A DNA stretch of 64,000 nt, taken from Odoribacter splanchnicus DSM 20712 (GTDB lineage Bacteria; Bacteroidota; Bacteroidia; Bacteroidales; Marinifilaceae). How positions within the stretch are numbered: the first letter of the stretch is position 1; each line of letters begins with the position of its first letter. A model generated the notes under the pieces. The model did no database searches, had not been told where the DNA came from, and worked only from the letters and a program-made list of their open reading frames with translations. The position numbers and the translations under genes are program-made. The stretch lies in assembly GCF_000190535.1 (NCBI RefSeq), contig NC_015160.1, forward strand, positions 1,674,001-1,738,000. Direction: 5' to 3'. Shown piece by piece: positions 55,792-64,000 of this stretch.

Positions 55792-56652
55792 CTATCCGGT
55801 GATGATCTCCGCCCCGGTATCGGTGATCAGCACCGTATACTCCCATTGTGCAGAAGGCATGCCGTCGTCTGTCAATACCGTCCAGTCGTTATCGGCATCG
55901 ATAAAAATTTTGCGGGATCCCATATTGATCATCGGTTCGATAGTAAATACCATTCCCGGTACCAGCAAAACACCGGTACCGCGGCGTCCGACATGGCTGA
56001 CAAAAGGATCTTCATGAAATTTGAGTCCCACCCCATGCCCGCCGAATTCCCGTACGACAGAATACCCGTTGCCTTCGGCATGTTCTTGAACGGCAGCCCC
56101 GATATCCCCCAGGAAGCCCCAGGGACGGGCGGCTTGCAAACCGGCTTCCAGGCATTCTCGGGCTACCTGCACCAAACGCTGCATTTCAGGACTTACTTTA
56201 CCGATCATAAACATCCGCGAAGCGTCCGAAAAATAACCATCCAGAATCGTAGAAACATCTACATTGATAATATCCCCATTTCTCAATACAACGTCTTTGG
56301 AAGGAATACCGTGGCATACTTCGTCGTTCACCGAGGTACACACACTCTTCGGAAATCCCTCATAATTCAAGGGAGCAGGAATAGCTCCGTGAGCGATCGT
56401 AAAATTGTAGACTAATGTATCGATTTCTTCCGTCGTCATACCTTCATGGATATGGGCAGCCACCAAATCCAAAACCGCCGTATTGATAGCGGCACTGCGG
56501 CGAATCCCTTTTATCTGGGCTGCCGTTTTAATCATTTTACGGGTAGGGACCCGGTATCCCTTCGCTTTGTAAGCCTTGATTTTTTGTTCTATATCAGCCA
56601 AATACACAGACTCACTCTCGGATAATTTTTCTTTACTTTTAAAAAGTCTCAT
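55792..56652 (-). CDS. map: Type I methionine aminopeptidase
   Basis: 286 residues. Metal ligands appear in order: Asp in INVDVSTILDGYFSDASRMF, His in EFGGHGVGLKFHEDP, Glu in VFTIEPMI and Glu of WEYTVLIT; the substrate His is in VCHGIPS. An N-terminal extension of about 40 residues precedes the catalytic domain and lacks a zinc-finger Cys pattern. It removes the initiator Met. A 26-bp palindrome lies 46 bp before the start. Confidence 0.95.
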   Translation of the reverse strand: MRLFKSKEKLSESESVYLADIEQKIKAYKAKGYRVPTRKMIKTAAQIKGIRRSAAINTAVLDLVAAHIHEGMTTEEIDTLVYNFTIAHGAIPAPLNYEGFPKSVCTSVNDEVCHGIPSKDVVLRNGDIINVDVSTILDGYFSDASRMFMIGKVSPEMQRLVQVARECLEAGLQAARPWGFLGDIGAAVQEHAEGNGYSVVREFGGHGVGLKFHEDPFVSHVGRRGTGVLLVPGMVFTIEPMINMGSRKIFIDADNDWTVLTDDGMPSAQWEYTVLITDTGAEIITG

Positions 56653-56698
56653 TTCTTTTTACCTTATCGGCAAGATCCTTCTATCCTGTCAGTTTTTT

Positions 56699-56724
56699 AG
56701 CCCGGAGCAAATTTGCTCCGGGCT
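56699..56724. repeat. Perfect 26-bp palindrome upstream of map
   Basis: The 26 bases are identical to their reverse complement (core GGAGCAAATTTGCTCC). On the plus strand a run of six T comes before it, so on the minus strand it is followed by A and not T; it is not a normal terminator in either direction. It could form a 5' hairpin in the map mRNA, or be the site of a dimeric regulator. Confidence 0.7.
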
Positions 56725-56855
56725 TGCAAGATACACAATTATTAAACAAGTAAATAATTTTTATCTGATTTCCATGTTACTAAAAAAGATGGCTGTTATA
56801 TACATATTTACACTTATATGAAACATTACCCCCGTCCCTTTGTTTCAGCCTGCAA

Positions 56856-58220
56856 TTAAGCTATCGTCTGCAGACCATGGGTTTTCTTCAGATACCAGTG
56901 TAATGTCAGAATAGCAGCTATAAAAGCCAATGTATCGGCTAGCGGCATACTTCCCCAAACTCCGTAAATATCCAAACCGGCCATATGGGGCAGCGTATAA
57001 AGCAAGGGAATTAAGAACAGTAACTGCCGGGCCAAAGACAAAAGAATAGAAATCTTTGCTTTCCCGATAGACTGGAAAAAATTAGTTATCACAATCTGTG
57101 CCCCTACCATCGGGAAAGACAAGATGGTGATACGCAGGCCGACTTCCGCTAATTTATTCAGTTCCGCATCGTCCGAAAACATCGCCACGATATGCCCGGG
57201 CAACAGCTCACTGCACACCCAACCTAATCCCATAATAGTCACAGCTATCCGGATCACTTTCTTCAACGTTTTCTGAACCCGTTCAAAATGCCTCGCACCG
57301 AAATTATATCCGACGACCGGTTGCATTCCTTGCGTCAATCCGATCACCACCATTACAAATAAAGTAGCCACCCGGTTGACAATGCCATAAGCACCGATGG
57401 CCAAATCTCCTCCATAAATCTTGAAGTTATGATTCAGAACGATCACTATCCCACTGGCACACACATTCAGGAGAAAGGGAGCCATTCCGATCGAGAAAAT
57501 ACTCATGATGACATGTTTTCTCAAGCGGTAAAACCCTCTTCGAAAATGGATGTAGCTGGAACTATGTAGAAAATGGTTCAACACCCATGCCAGCCCTCCC
57601 ATCTGCGCCAGGATCGTAGCCGTCGCAGCTCCCCGGATTCCCCAATCGAGGTGGAAGATAAAAATCGGAGCCAGAATGATGTTTACTCCTACCGTCAGCA
57701 GGGACGATAACATCGCTTTTTTAGGATACCCCGTTGCACGCATCACATTGTTCAAACCGATAAATAAAAAAGAAACAGGATTTCCCAATAGCAACACCTG
57801 CATAAAATCGCGGGCATAGGGTAAGGTGGAAGTACTTGCTCCGAAAAAAATCAATATTTCATCCAGGAAATAATAGGTGATTCCTCCGAAACATATCCCT
57901 GTCAGGATACATAATATCAAAACATTATGCAACACTTCGGTCGCCTTCAGATCATCCTTCTGTCCCAAGTAAATAGAACTGATCGCAGCGCCACCGACAC
58001 CGATGAGTGTACTGAAAGCGATAATCAGATTCATCAGCGGAAAAGTCAGGGCCAGTCCCGAAATAGCCAGAGGTCCCACTCCATGTCCGATAAAAATACT
58101 GTCTACGATATTGTACACAGACGTAACGGTCATCGCAATGATGGCAGGTATCGAATATTGTATCAACAACTTGCCGATGGATTCCGTTTCAAGTACATGA
58201 GGATTTTTTGTCTGTGTCAT
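56856..58220 (-). CDS. MATE-family multidrug exporter
   Basis: 454 residues, twelve helices in two halves, starting ESIGKLLIQYSIPAIIAMTVTSVYNIVDSIFIGHGVGPLAISGL. QGMQPVVGYNFGARHFERV is a good NorM/MepA-type marker. It exports organic cations with Na+ or H+. It is a stand-alone gene 21 bp after the DUF3352 gene, which it could share a transcript with. Confidence 0.92.
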   Translation of the reverse strand: MTQTKNPHVLETESIGKLLIQYSIPAIIAMTVTSVYNIVDSIFIGHGVGPLAISGLALTFPLMNLIIAFSTLIGVGGAAISSIYLGQKDDLKATEVLHNVLILCILTGICFGGITYYFLDEILIFFGASTSTLPYARDFMQVLLLGNPVSFLFIGLNNVMRATGYPKKAMLSSLLTVGVNIILAPIFIFHLDWGIRGAATATILAQMGGLAWVLNHFLHSSSYIHFRRGFYRLRKHVIMSIFSIGMAPFLLNVCASGIVIVLNHNFKIYGGDLAIGAYGIVNRVATLFVMVVIGLTQGMQPVVGYNFGARHFERVQKTLKKVIRIAVTIMGLGWVCSELLPGHIVAMFSDDAELNKLAEVGLRITILSFPMVGAQIVITNFFQSIGKAKISILLSLARQLLFLIPLLYTLPHMAGLDIYGVWGSMPLADTLAFIAAILTLHWYLKKTHGLQTIA

Positions 58221-58241
58221 AGAGCGTTATTTAGTCGGGGA

Positions 58242-60350
58242 TTAAAATTTCAATTTTTTTTCTATTTCCCCGGTTACTTTATAATATTTCCAGGTTCCTG
58301 TGCGTCGTCCTTTCTTATATTTTCCTTCTCCGAAGAGATGGCCGGTAGAATAATAGAAACGGGCCTCACCGTGCCTCAGCCCCCTATTATACTCCAACTC
58401 GGTTTTCAAAGTTCCATCGGAAAAAAATTCTTTATAAGCCGTAATCTTACCATTATCGTATGTCACCTGTACAGCAACTACCCCATCCGGATAGAAAAAA
58501 CGGGATTCTCCCTGCAGCTTACCTTCCCGGTAGAGCAACTGCGCGACAACCTGCCCCTGCCGATCGGTAATCTTCCAAATGCCTTCCGGGTCACCGTTAC
58601 TTAGTTTGCCGGCATAGTCCAGTTGCTCAGTCCGATAAGCATAATCTCCCCGGGTACTCACGGCGATGCTATCGGGAATCACCACATGATAATACCCGGA
58701 CTCGATCAAGTCGGCCTGTTTTTCGAGTGACCGACTGAGTTCGCGGATCTCGTAATCCCGGGCAGCATCGACATTGTGAATAGCCACCAAATGCGTTTCA
58801 TACCCACTTCCAGCATTGGTCAAAGTGAAACCGATGGCCTCGAAACTCTGAAAAGCCCCCTTATTCTTTACAAATTCAGCACGATCTTCCGGTGGCAAAG
58901 AACGAAAGAGATATTCGTAGGTCTCGGGCGAACTGACATATCCGTATATATTACTCCGGTTACCCAATTCACTCATCAGATCATTGTATTTTTCGTCCTG
59001 AACGAGGGTATTCCCCAAGGAATAATCTTTTATCATAGCAGCCAGGGTAGACGACGAATTACTGAATACCACATAATCGCCGATAAAGGTATAGTAGGGC
59101 TTGTCGAACTTACTGAACCATTTCCCCAGAAACATATTGAAAAAACCTTTCAGGCTGAGATAACCGATTGTATGTCCGTTATAATCGATATTCCGGAAAC
59201 GCACAGGGGTCTTCCGCCCGATTTGTTCAGCCAGATAAGCCAGCTGATCTTTAGCCAGATCGATATCTTTGGCCCGGATGGCCAGTATCAGGTTATCCAG
59301 CCGGTTTTCCTGATCGACTGCCGGTTTGACAATCGCTATTTCATTCCCCATCCACGAAGTGAATAATCCGGCCAGATCCAATCCCAGAAATTTATTCAAG
59401 CGGGTTACGGTCTTTTCATATCCCTGAAATTCTTTCAGGTTATTTACCTTATAATCTTCCAGCAATATATTCTCAAGCTCTTCGAACGAACTGTAACATA
59501 CCGATACGTATGCCGCCACATGATTACCGATAATCTCTCTGACCGACGATTTATTACCCTCCACCAGATTTAAAGCACTCCATAGTGAAAAGTTATGCCT
59601 GCTGGGATAGGTTTTCCCCGAAAAGGCAAGCGCTTTATCCTGCAGTTGCAAAGCTAACGCTGTCGTCTCGAAAGCAGAAGAATCGGCATTGGTGGCAGCT
59701 TCACCCCAAAGCATCTTCATCCATTTTTCGAACCGGGTATGTTCGAGTTCCAGACGGATATCCCCGGTATTGCTTTGTTCCTGGAAAGCCGGATGTCGCC
59801 CACAAGTCTTCCAGGCCCGGGTGACTAATTTTTCAGAAAAGGAGATAAACAACAGATTGGCTTTAATCGCATAATATAATTTCAGCTCCCCGATCCTGAT
59901 CCCGGTAACGTCTCCCTTCCTGCTCATTTGTCCGTCGCCCAGCACCCCTCCCACCAAGCCGTCGAATGCCTGGATAACATTCAGTTTCCCAAGATCGCAG
60001 ACATACAATAAGTCATAATCGGTTGCAGAAACCAAATGGCAGGACACCGCAAAAGGGCGGTCTGTCAGTAATTTTCTCAATCCGGGATATACCTCGCTCA
60101 ACGAATCGGCCAGATTCAGATTGGCATGATATTCTTCGAAGTAAGGATATGCTTTCAGAGATGCCCAAATCCGATTCCGGTATAATTTGTCACGTATTCG
60201 ATTAAAAGAAGGGGTCTCGACAATAAATACCGCATCTTCAGGGATTCCTTCCCTGACGCGATACATACCGGATTGACGGAAAACCAGATACCAAATTCCG
60301 CCTGCCGCCAAAAAAAGCAAGAGTACCCAAAACACCAGACGCCTTTTCAT
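58242..60350 (-). CDS. DUF3352-type exported protein with C-terminal MORN-like repeats
   Basis: 702 residues from ATG 60350; the frame to 60386 adds a stretch that would displace the membrane anchor. It has one N-terminal helix (LVFWVLLLFLAAGGIWYLVF). A large alpha/beta domain (EGIPEDAVFIVETPSFNRI, then YDLLYVCDLGKLNVI) resembles DUF3352 proteins of Bacteroidota. From about residue 590 come YwqK/MORN-like repeats: YAGKLSNGDPEGIWKI, YREGKLQGESRFFYPDG, YNRGLRHGEARFYY and YKKGRRTGTWKYY. It probably faces the periplasm. The function is unknown. Confidence 0.75.
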   Translation of the reverse strand: MKRRLVFWVLLLFLAAGGIWYLVFRQSGMYRVREGIPEDAVFIVETPSFNRIRDKLYRNRIWASLKAYPYFEEYHANLNLADSLSEVYPGLRKLLTDRPFAVSCHLVSATDYDLLYVCDLGKLNVIQAFDGLVGGVLGDGQMSRKGDVTGIRIGELKLYYAIKANLLFISFSEKLVTRAWKTCGRHPAFQEQSNTGDIRLELEHTRFEKWMKMLWGEAATNADSSAFETTALALQLQDKALAFSGKTYPSRHNFSLWSALNLVEGNKSSVREIIGNHVAAYVSVCYSSFEELENILLEDYKVNNLKEFQGYEKTVTRLNKFLGLDLAGLFTSWMGNEIAIVKPAVDQENRLDNLILAIRAKDIDLAKDQLAYLAEQIGRKTPVRFRNIDYNGHTIGYLSLKGFFNMFLGKWFSKFDKPYYTFIGDYVVFSNSSSTLAAMIKDYSLGNTLVQDEKYNDLMSELGNRSNIYGYVSSPETYEYLFRSLPPEDRAEFVKNKGAFQSFEAIGFTLTNAGSGYETHLVAIHNVDAARDYEIRELSRSLEKQADLIESGYYHVVIPDSIAVSTRGDYAYRTEQLDYAGKLSNGDPEGIWKITDRQGQVVAQLLYREGKLQGESRFFYPDGVVAVQVTYDNGKITAYKEFFSDGTLKTELEYNRGLRHGEARFYYSTGHLFGEGKYKKGRRTGTWKYYKVTGEIEKKLKF

Positions 60351-60453
60351 AAAATAACGAATAGATAGATTCAGACGAAAATACACAATTTTCTGCTATC
60401 TTTGCCGGTCCGATCTTTAAAAATACGCCTGGTTTTATATAAACAGAATCCAT

Positions 60454-61779
60454 ATGCGTTTTACAAATCGTCAAATCTTAAAAATTGCAGGTCCGATACT
60501 CGTCAGTGTCCTTATGGAACATCTGATCGGAATGACAGATACCGCTTTTTTGGGAAGAGTCGGAGAAGTAGAACTGGGAGCTTCAGCCCTGGCAGGAGTG
60601 TATTATCTGGCCATTTTCATGCTGGGTTTCGGTTTCAGTACAGGGGTACAGATTATGATCGGCCGGCGAAACGGAGAAGGAAATTATACGGCGATCGGCG
60701 AGCTGTTCAACCAGGGATTCGTATTCCAATTTCTTCTGGCTACTTTTATCTTTTTTGCTACCCGTTTCGGCTCTCCTTTGCTACTCCGGCATCTGATCGA
60801 CTCGCCACAGGTATACGAAGCTACTTTAGAGTATATGAACCGGAGAATTTTCGGTTTGTTCTTTTCGTTTACGGCGTTGATGTTTCGTGCCTTTTATGTC
60901 GGAATTGCCGATACGCGGACACTAACCGCCAACTCCCTGGTGATGGTCGGTACGAATGTTGTGCTCAACTATATCCTGATATTCGGCAAACTGGGTTTTC
61001 CTGCTTTAGGAATTGCAGGGGCAGCGATTGCTTCCGTCCTTGCAGAAGTCACGTCGTTGCTCTTTTTTATCGTATACACCGGCTTGAAGATCGACCGGCA
61101 GAAATATCGTCTTTACCGTTTCCACCGCATAGAAATCCACTTACTCAAACGAATTTTGGGTATTTCGATCTGGACAATGGTGCAGGCATTTATTTCTATC
61201 AGCACCTGGTTTTTATTTTTTATCGCTGTCGAACACCTCGGAGAACGGCCTTTAGCCATTACCAATGTGTTAAGGAATATCTCCTCCCTTTTCTTTATTA
61301 TCGTCAGTGCTTTCGCCACTACCGCCAGTTCATTGGTAAGTAACCTGATGGGGTCCGGAGATTCCGGCAGGGTAATGGATACTTTCAAAAAAGTGTCCCG
61401 GCTATGTTATGTTTTTATCCTCCCCCTGATATTCGTGATGGCTTTATTCCCCAACAGCGTCATGCGGATCTATACAGACAACTCCGCTCTTATCCAAAGC
61501 GCGGTACCGGCCTATTATGTGATGATCTTCGTCTATCTGGTCAGTGTACCGGCTAATATTTTATTCAATACCGTATCCGGAACAGGAAATACCCGTTCGG
61601 CACTTTTTATCGAGCTGATCGCTTTGGTGGCCTATGTCCTGTCGGTGATCTATCTGGTGATCTACCTAAAAGCCGACGTCGCTATTTGCTGGACAACCGA
61701 ATACATCTACCTGGTTTGTATGTTTTCATTAACCTATTGGTATATGAAAAAAGGAAACTGGAAAAACAAAAAAATCTGA
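60454..61779 (+). CDS. MATE-family exporter (DinF-like)
   Basis: 441 residues, twelve helices, beginning FTNRQILKIAGPILVSVLMEHLIGMTDTAFLGRVGEVELGASAL. The short N-terminus and GFGFSTGVQIMIGRRNGEG place it in the DinF/MATE branch, distinct from the two other MATE genes here. A -7 promoter word TATCTTTG at 60397-60404 lies 49 bp upstream. It is divergent from the DUF3352 gene. Confidence 0.9.
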   Translation: MRFTNRQILKIAGPILVSVLMEHLIGMTDTAFLGRVGEVELGASALAGVYYLAIFMLGFGFSTGVQIMIGRRNGEGNYTAIGELFNQGFVFQFLLATFIFFATRFGSPLLLRHLIDSPQVYEATLEYMNRRIFGLFFSFTALMFRAFYVGIADTRTLTANSLVMVGTNVVLNYILIFGKLGFPALGIAGAAIASVLAEVTSLLFFIVYTGLKIDRQKYRLYRFHRIEIHLLKRILGISIWTMVQAFISISTWFLFFIAVEHLGERPLAITNVLRNISSLFFIIVSAFATTASSLVSNLMGSGDSGRVMDTFKKVSRLCYVFILPLIFVMALFPNSVMRIYTDNSALIQSAVPAYYVMIFVYLVSVPANILFNTVSGTGNTRSALFIELIALVAYVLSVIYLVIYLKADVAICWTTEYIYLVCMFSLTYWYMKKGNWKNKKI

Positions 61780-61804
61780 TCCGCTTTATCCGTTTTTAGT
61801 GTTT

Positions 61805-62146
61805 TCACTCTGCGCGGCGACGACAGAACATACTTTTAAAGACTTGCCATCCCACTTCTCCCATCCAACGGTAAAGAATCGGTTTTCCCAATTGCCAGGC
61901 CATATTGATCCATGGATTACCCGCAAAGCCCGGGCCACCCTGCTTTTCACCATTATTCCTCCGGTGTGGCATAAGGACGGCAGAAATTTCTGACCACATC
62001 AACCGTCCGGCATTAGAGCGGATATATTGCCAGTCAGCGGAAATTTTCTCCTCCGTTTCCTGACACAGCCGTCGGATCTCCCGCTTCTCCAGGATAACCT
62101 GGCCGAGAGGGGTTTTGGGATTGACCTTTGTCGTCTTCATCGTCAT
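61805..62146 (-). CDS. Hypothetical protein, third gene of YtxH/holin-like trio
   Basis: 113 residues, polar and basic, no membrane helix: PLGQVILEKREIRRLCQETEEKI, then WSEISAVLMPHRR and a C-terminal CRRRAE. Its start ATG (62146, or 62140) lies 113 bp inside the end of the holin-like gene, in another frame. Such long overlaps are rare, so one of the two frames may be extended by mutation. It probably works with the two upstream envelope proteins. Family not recognised. Confidence 0.6.
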   Translation of the reverse strand: MTMKTTKVNPKTPLGQVILEKREIRRLCQETEEKISADWQYIRSNAGRLMWSEISAVLMPHRRNNGEKQGGPGFAGNPWINMAWQLGKPILYRWMGEVGWQVFKSMFCRRRAE

Positions 62147-62486
62147 TCGCTTGCAAAGCTTCGATAACCATATTCATTATCCCGATCCGGATTCCATGTT
62201 TCATTCCCCAGACTATCAAAGTGAACAATAGGTAAAAACCTCCGACAATCAGAAAACCGAGCGCCGGACTATCCAATAATTCCCCCAGATAGCACCCTAA
62301 GGCGACAAACAGAAACAGAACCGTAAAAAAGGACAGTAATAACAAGATAAGGCTATGTGAGAGAACTGCAAGAACGATAGCAGTCCTCTCGATAGCCATT
62401 AATTTCAGTAGACGGAGTTTCAACCTGGCATAAGTTGAAATATCTTCTTTCAATTCAGTAAATATTTTCCCTGCAGTATTCTCCAT
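62034..62486 (-). CDS. Phage-holin-family (DUF1469-like) membrane protein
   Basis: 150 residues from ATG 62486. An amphipathic start (IFTELKEDISTYARLKLRLLKL) leads to two long hydrophobic segments (about 37-65 and 72-95), as in the Holin_X/DUF1469 group. Acidic EALQANDDEDD near residue 115 would normally be close to the end; the additional 30 residues overlap the next gene. It sits 12 bp after the YtxH-like gene. Proteins of this type belong to a stress or envelope module and not to a prophage. Confidence 0.78.
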   Translation of the reverse strand: MENTAGKIFTELKEDISTYARLKLRLLKLMAIERTAIVLAVLSHSLILLLLSFFTVLFLFVALGCYLGELLDSPALGFLIVGGFYLLFTLIVWGMKHGIRIGIMNMVIEALQANDDEDDKGQSQNPSRPGYPGEAGDPTAVSGNGGENFR

Positions 62487-62497
62487 CACCTCCCTGG

Positions 62498-62977
62498 TCA
62501 GTTAACCGACTTTTCAGAGTTCTTTACCCGATCTTTCAGGTTATTCACGTCTTTCCGGTAACTTTCGGCATATTGGGCTTGTTTTTGTTCATCAGCCTCA
62601 GCCCTGTTGTCCATCGTTTGCCGGAAATCATTTGCTTTCTGAGAAAGGTCGTCGGCGGTAGCACTAGCCTTATTACCGGCGGCCTCAGCCCATTCTTCGG
62701 CTTTATCCCCGGCTTTACCGGCCCACTGGCGTGCTTTATCGCCAGCCTCTTCGGACCATTCCCCGGCCTTACCGGCAAACTTCGAACCGGCATGTTCAGC
62801 TTTTGCTTTTACTTTTGAGAATACCGACCGGGCACCGTCTTTGATCCCATGTCCCACTTCCCGCAGCTCTTCCTCCAGTTTCTGGCGATGTTCACCTGTC
62901 ATCAGGTAGCCGACAGCGGCTCCGACAAGTGCTCCAATCCCCAAACCTAACAATAGTTTTGAATTCTCGCTTTTCAT
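62498..62977 (-). CDS. YtxH-domain protein
   Basis: 159 residues. The N-terminal GLGIGALVGAAVGYLMTGEHRQKLEEEL is the YtxH glycine-rich membrane anchor, followed by a long helical part rich in Ala, Lys and Glu. Imperfect repeats KAGEWSEEAGDKARQWAGKAGDKAEEWAEAAGNKA resemble LEA-like stress proteins. It is first of the trio with the holin-like and basic proteins. Confidence 0.85.
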   Translation of the reverse strand: MKSENSKLLLGLGIGALVGAAVGYLMTGEHRQKLEEELREVGHGIKDGARSVFSKVKAKAEHAGSKFAGKAGEWSEEAGDKARQWAGKAGDKAEEWAEAAGNKASATADDLSQKANDFRQTMDNRAEADEQKQAQYAESYRKDVNNLKDRVKNSEKSVN

Positions 62978-63061
62978 AATCTTTTGTTTTTATCGTATTG
63001 TACATACTCAACGAAAGGAGAAAGCAAAAAGTTTGGTTTTTAAATAAACTTAAAGCAAATT

Positions 63062-63697
63062 TCAAGACAACAACTCTAAAACCTTTTCCGGCCGGCTAAA
63101 ATCAGGAATGACAGCTGAAACTTTATCGCCAATGGCCTCTTCAGGATTCGTCGTCGCCAATCCGATCACCCGCATCCCGGCAACCGTACCCGCTTGTATT
63201 CCGGAAAAGGAGTCCTCGAAAACGACACATTCTCCGGGATCCACCTGCAAATCCCGGGCAGCCAGCAAATAGCACATCGGATCGGGTTTGCCGGACGTTA
63301 TCCGATCGGCCGTTACAATCGTATCGAAAACCTTCTCTATGTCCATGAGCTTTAAAGCACGCTCTATTTTAATCCGATAAGAACTGGTTACCAGGCCCAC
63401 CCGATATCCCTTTGTTTTAAGCATATGCAAAAACCGAACGGCTCCTTTTACTTCCGGAAAATCCATCGTCTCTTCGTATTCATCACAGGCCCGGGTAATC
63501 TTCCCGAGTTCTTCGGAAGAATAATCCGAAAAATAAAGTTCATAAATCCGTTGTAAAGTCGTCCCTTTTATTTTTGCCGGAAAATCCGGAATACCGATAT
63601 GATATTTTTCCGCCACTTGTCTCCAGAAAATATCGTAGAGCGGCTCCGTATCCGCCACTACACCGTCGAAATCAAAGAATATCGTCGTTATGTCCAT
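63062..63697 (-). CDS. Beta-phosphoglucomutase-like HAD hydrolase
   Basis: 211 residues. HAD motif I is FFDFDGVVADTEPLYDIFWR, the cap follows, then VTSSY (II), GKPDP Lys (III) and VFEDSFSGIQAGTVAGM (IV). The DGV.ADTE form and short cap fit the beta-PGM/HAD-IA group that acts on small phospho-sugars. TAACTTTG (minus strand, 63734-63727) upstream fits the -7 promoter word. Substrate unknown. Confidence 0.88.
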   Translation of the reverse strand: MDITTIFFDFDGVVADTEPLYDIFWRQVAEKYHIGIPDFPAKIKGTTLQRIYELYFSDYSSEELGKITRACDEYEETMDFPEVKGAVRFLHMLKTKGYRVGLVTSSYRIKIERALKLMDIEKVFDTIVTADRITSGKPDPMCYLLAARDLQVDPGECVVFEDSFSGIQAGTVAGMRVIGLATTNPEEAIGDKVSAVIPDFSRPEKVLELLS

Positions 63698-63848
63698 AGT
63701 TATAAAGTTGCTTGATTAATGGAAAGCAAAGTTATTATTTTATTCAAAACATCCCCCCAAAGTTTTTATCTCACTTCGGGAGGATGTGCAGGCAAATATT
63801 TTTCGATATCCTGATTTTTTAAGGAAAGAACGTTTGAATTGTTATCGA

Positions 63849-64000
63849 TTAATCCTTGTATTCGAAACTGATGGTGGATACATCCTCTTCATCCGTACAG
63901 GTAATCGACTTTATGCCACCCCATTCTTCGTATGTATAGGTGAACGGTAAATTACCGTAGATTACATCCGAAGAGGTAGGAAGATTGGCAGAGGAGTTTC
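63849..64000 (-). CDS. 3' end of an unknown gene, cut by the window edge
   Basis: The last 49 or so codons are visible and end SFEYKD, stop at 63849-63851. The fragment (LPTSSDVIYGNLPFTYTYEEWGGIKSITC) looks like a beta-rich exported protein of the lipoprotein or DUF-type common in Bacteroidota, but is too short to assign. Confidence 0.6.
   Translation of the reverse strand, partial: NSSANLPTSSDVIYGNLPFTYTYEEWGGIKSITCTDEEDVSTISFEYKD

Noticed and set aside
56699..56724. Rho-independent terminator of the MATE gene at 56856-58220
   Set aside because: On the minus strand the palindrome is followed by A residues and not T residues.
62034..62486. Prophage lysis module
   Set aside because: The holin-like protein lies with a YtxH protein and no phage structural, lysis or integration genes are nearby.
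1..64000. CRISPR array
   Set aside because: No regularly spaced direct repeats and no cas genes were seen.

Overview
This window comes from a chromosome of the phylum Bacteroidota, order Bacteroidales. An Odoribacteraceae-like genome (Odoribacter or Butyricimonas) is my best guess, but that is inference from gene content and not proven. Support comes from SusC/SusD and HmuY/HmuR-type outer-membrane systems, promoters of the TTTG-N19/21-TAnnTTTG type, weak or absent Shine-Dalgarno sites, and a complex I operon without the NADH-input subunits.

Layout. (1) 1-4134: the 5' part of a divergent tamB-like gene, tsaD, and a D-2-hydroxyacid dehydrogenase. (2) 4135-4831: a gene-free stretch holding two inverted copies of a long hairpin element whose stems differ in sequence but stay paired. 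(3) 4832-15327 (minus strand): a heme-uptake operon read hmuR-hmuY-(small ORF)-hmuS-hmuT-hmuU-hmuV-chaN-like. It is followed upstream by a decayed DUF362 gene, a second heme/cobalamin-type TonB receptor and a MATE exporter. (4) 19628-23074: a promoter and a four-gene cassette made of a NUDIX/adenosylhomocysteinase-like fusion, a dCTP deaminase-like protein, a UPF0200-like P-loop kinase and a four-helix membrane protein. I know of no described system with this composition. An IS5-type element sits at its 3' end. (5) 24350-35511: an AT-richer operon with TTG-rich leucine coding (SusC, SusD, lipoprotein, M16 protease, second ChaN-like protein), interrupted by an IS with an 8-bp target duplication. 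It ends against a truncated tyrosine integrase next to tRNA-Gly, so it looks like a decayed integrative island. (6) 36433-43917: tRNA-Gly and tRNA-Tyr, a PHP phosphoesterase with an apparent internal deletion, DNA polymerase IV, pirin, an EamA transporter, a tyrosine-phosphatase-like protein, a UPF1-like helicase and a small exported protein. (7) 44006-54016: nuoA-B-CD-H-I-J-K-L-M-N. (8) 54030-64000: a structured intergenic hairpin, a ketopantoate-reductase-like protein, phosphoglycolate phosphatase, methionine aminopeptidase, two more MATE exporters, a DUF3352/MORN-repeat protein, a YtxH/holin-like envelope trio, a beta-phosphoglucomutase-like HAD protein and the 3' end of one more gene.

How parts fit together. 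The hmu operon would take heme from HmuY through the TonB receptor HmuR. The ExbB/DUF2149 pair (HmuU/V) would energise a step, and the membrane-anchored CobN-like HmuS would act on the tetrapyrrole. The ChaN-like protein ends both this operon and the SusC/D-M16 operon, which suggests the latter may also serve heme or hemopeptide acquisition. The Nuo complex lacks E, F and G and probably takes electrons from ferredoxin or flavodoxin.
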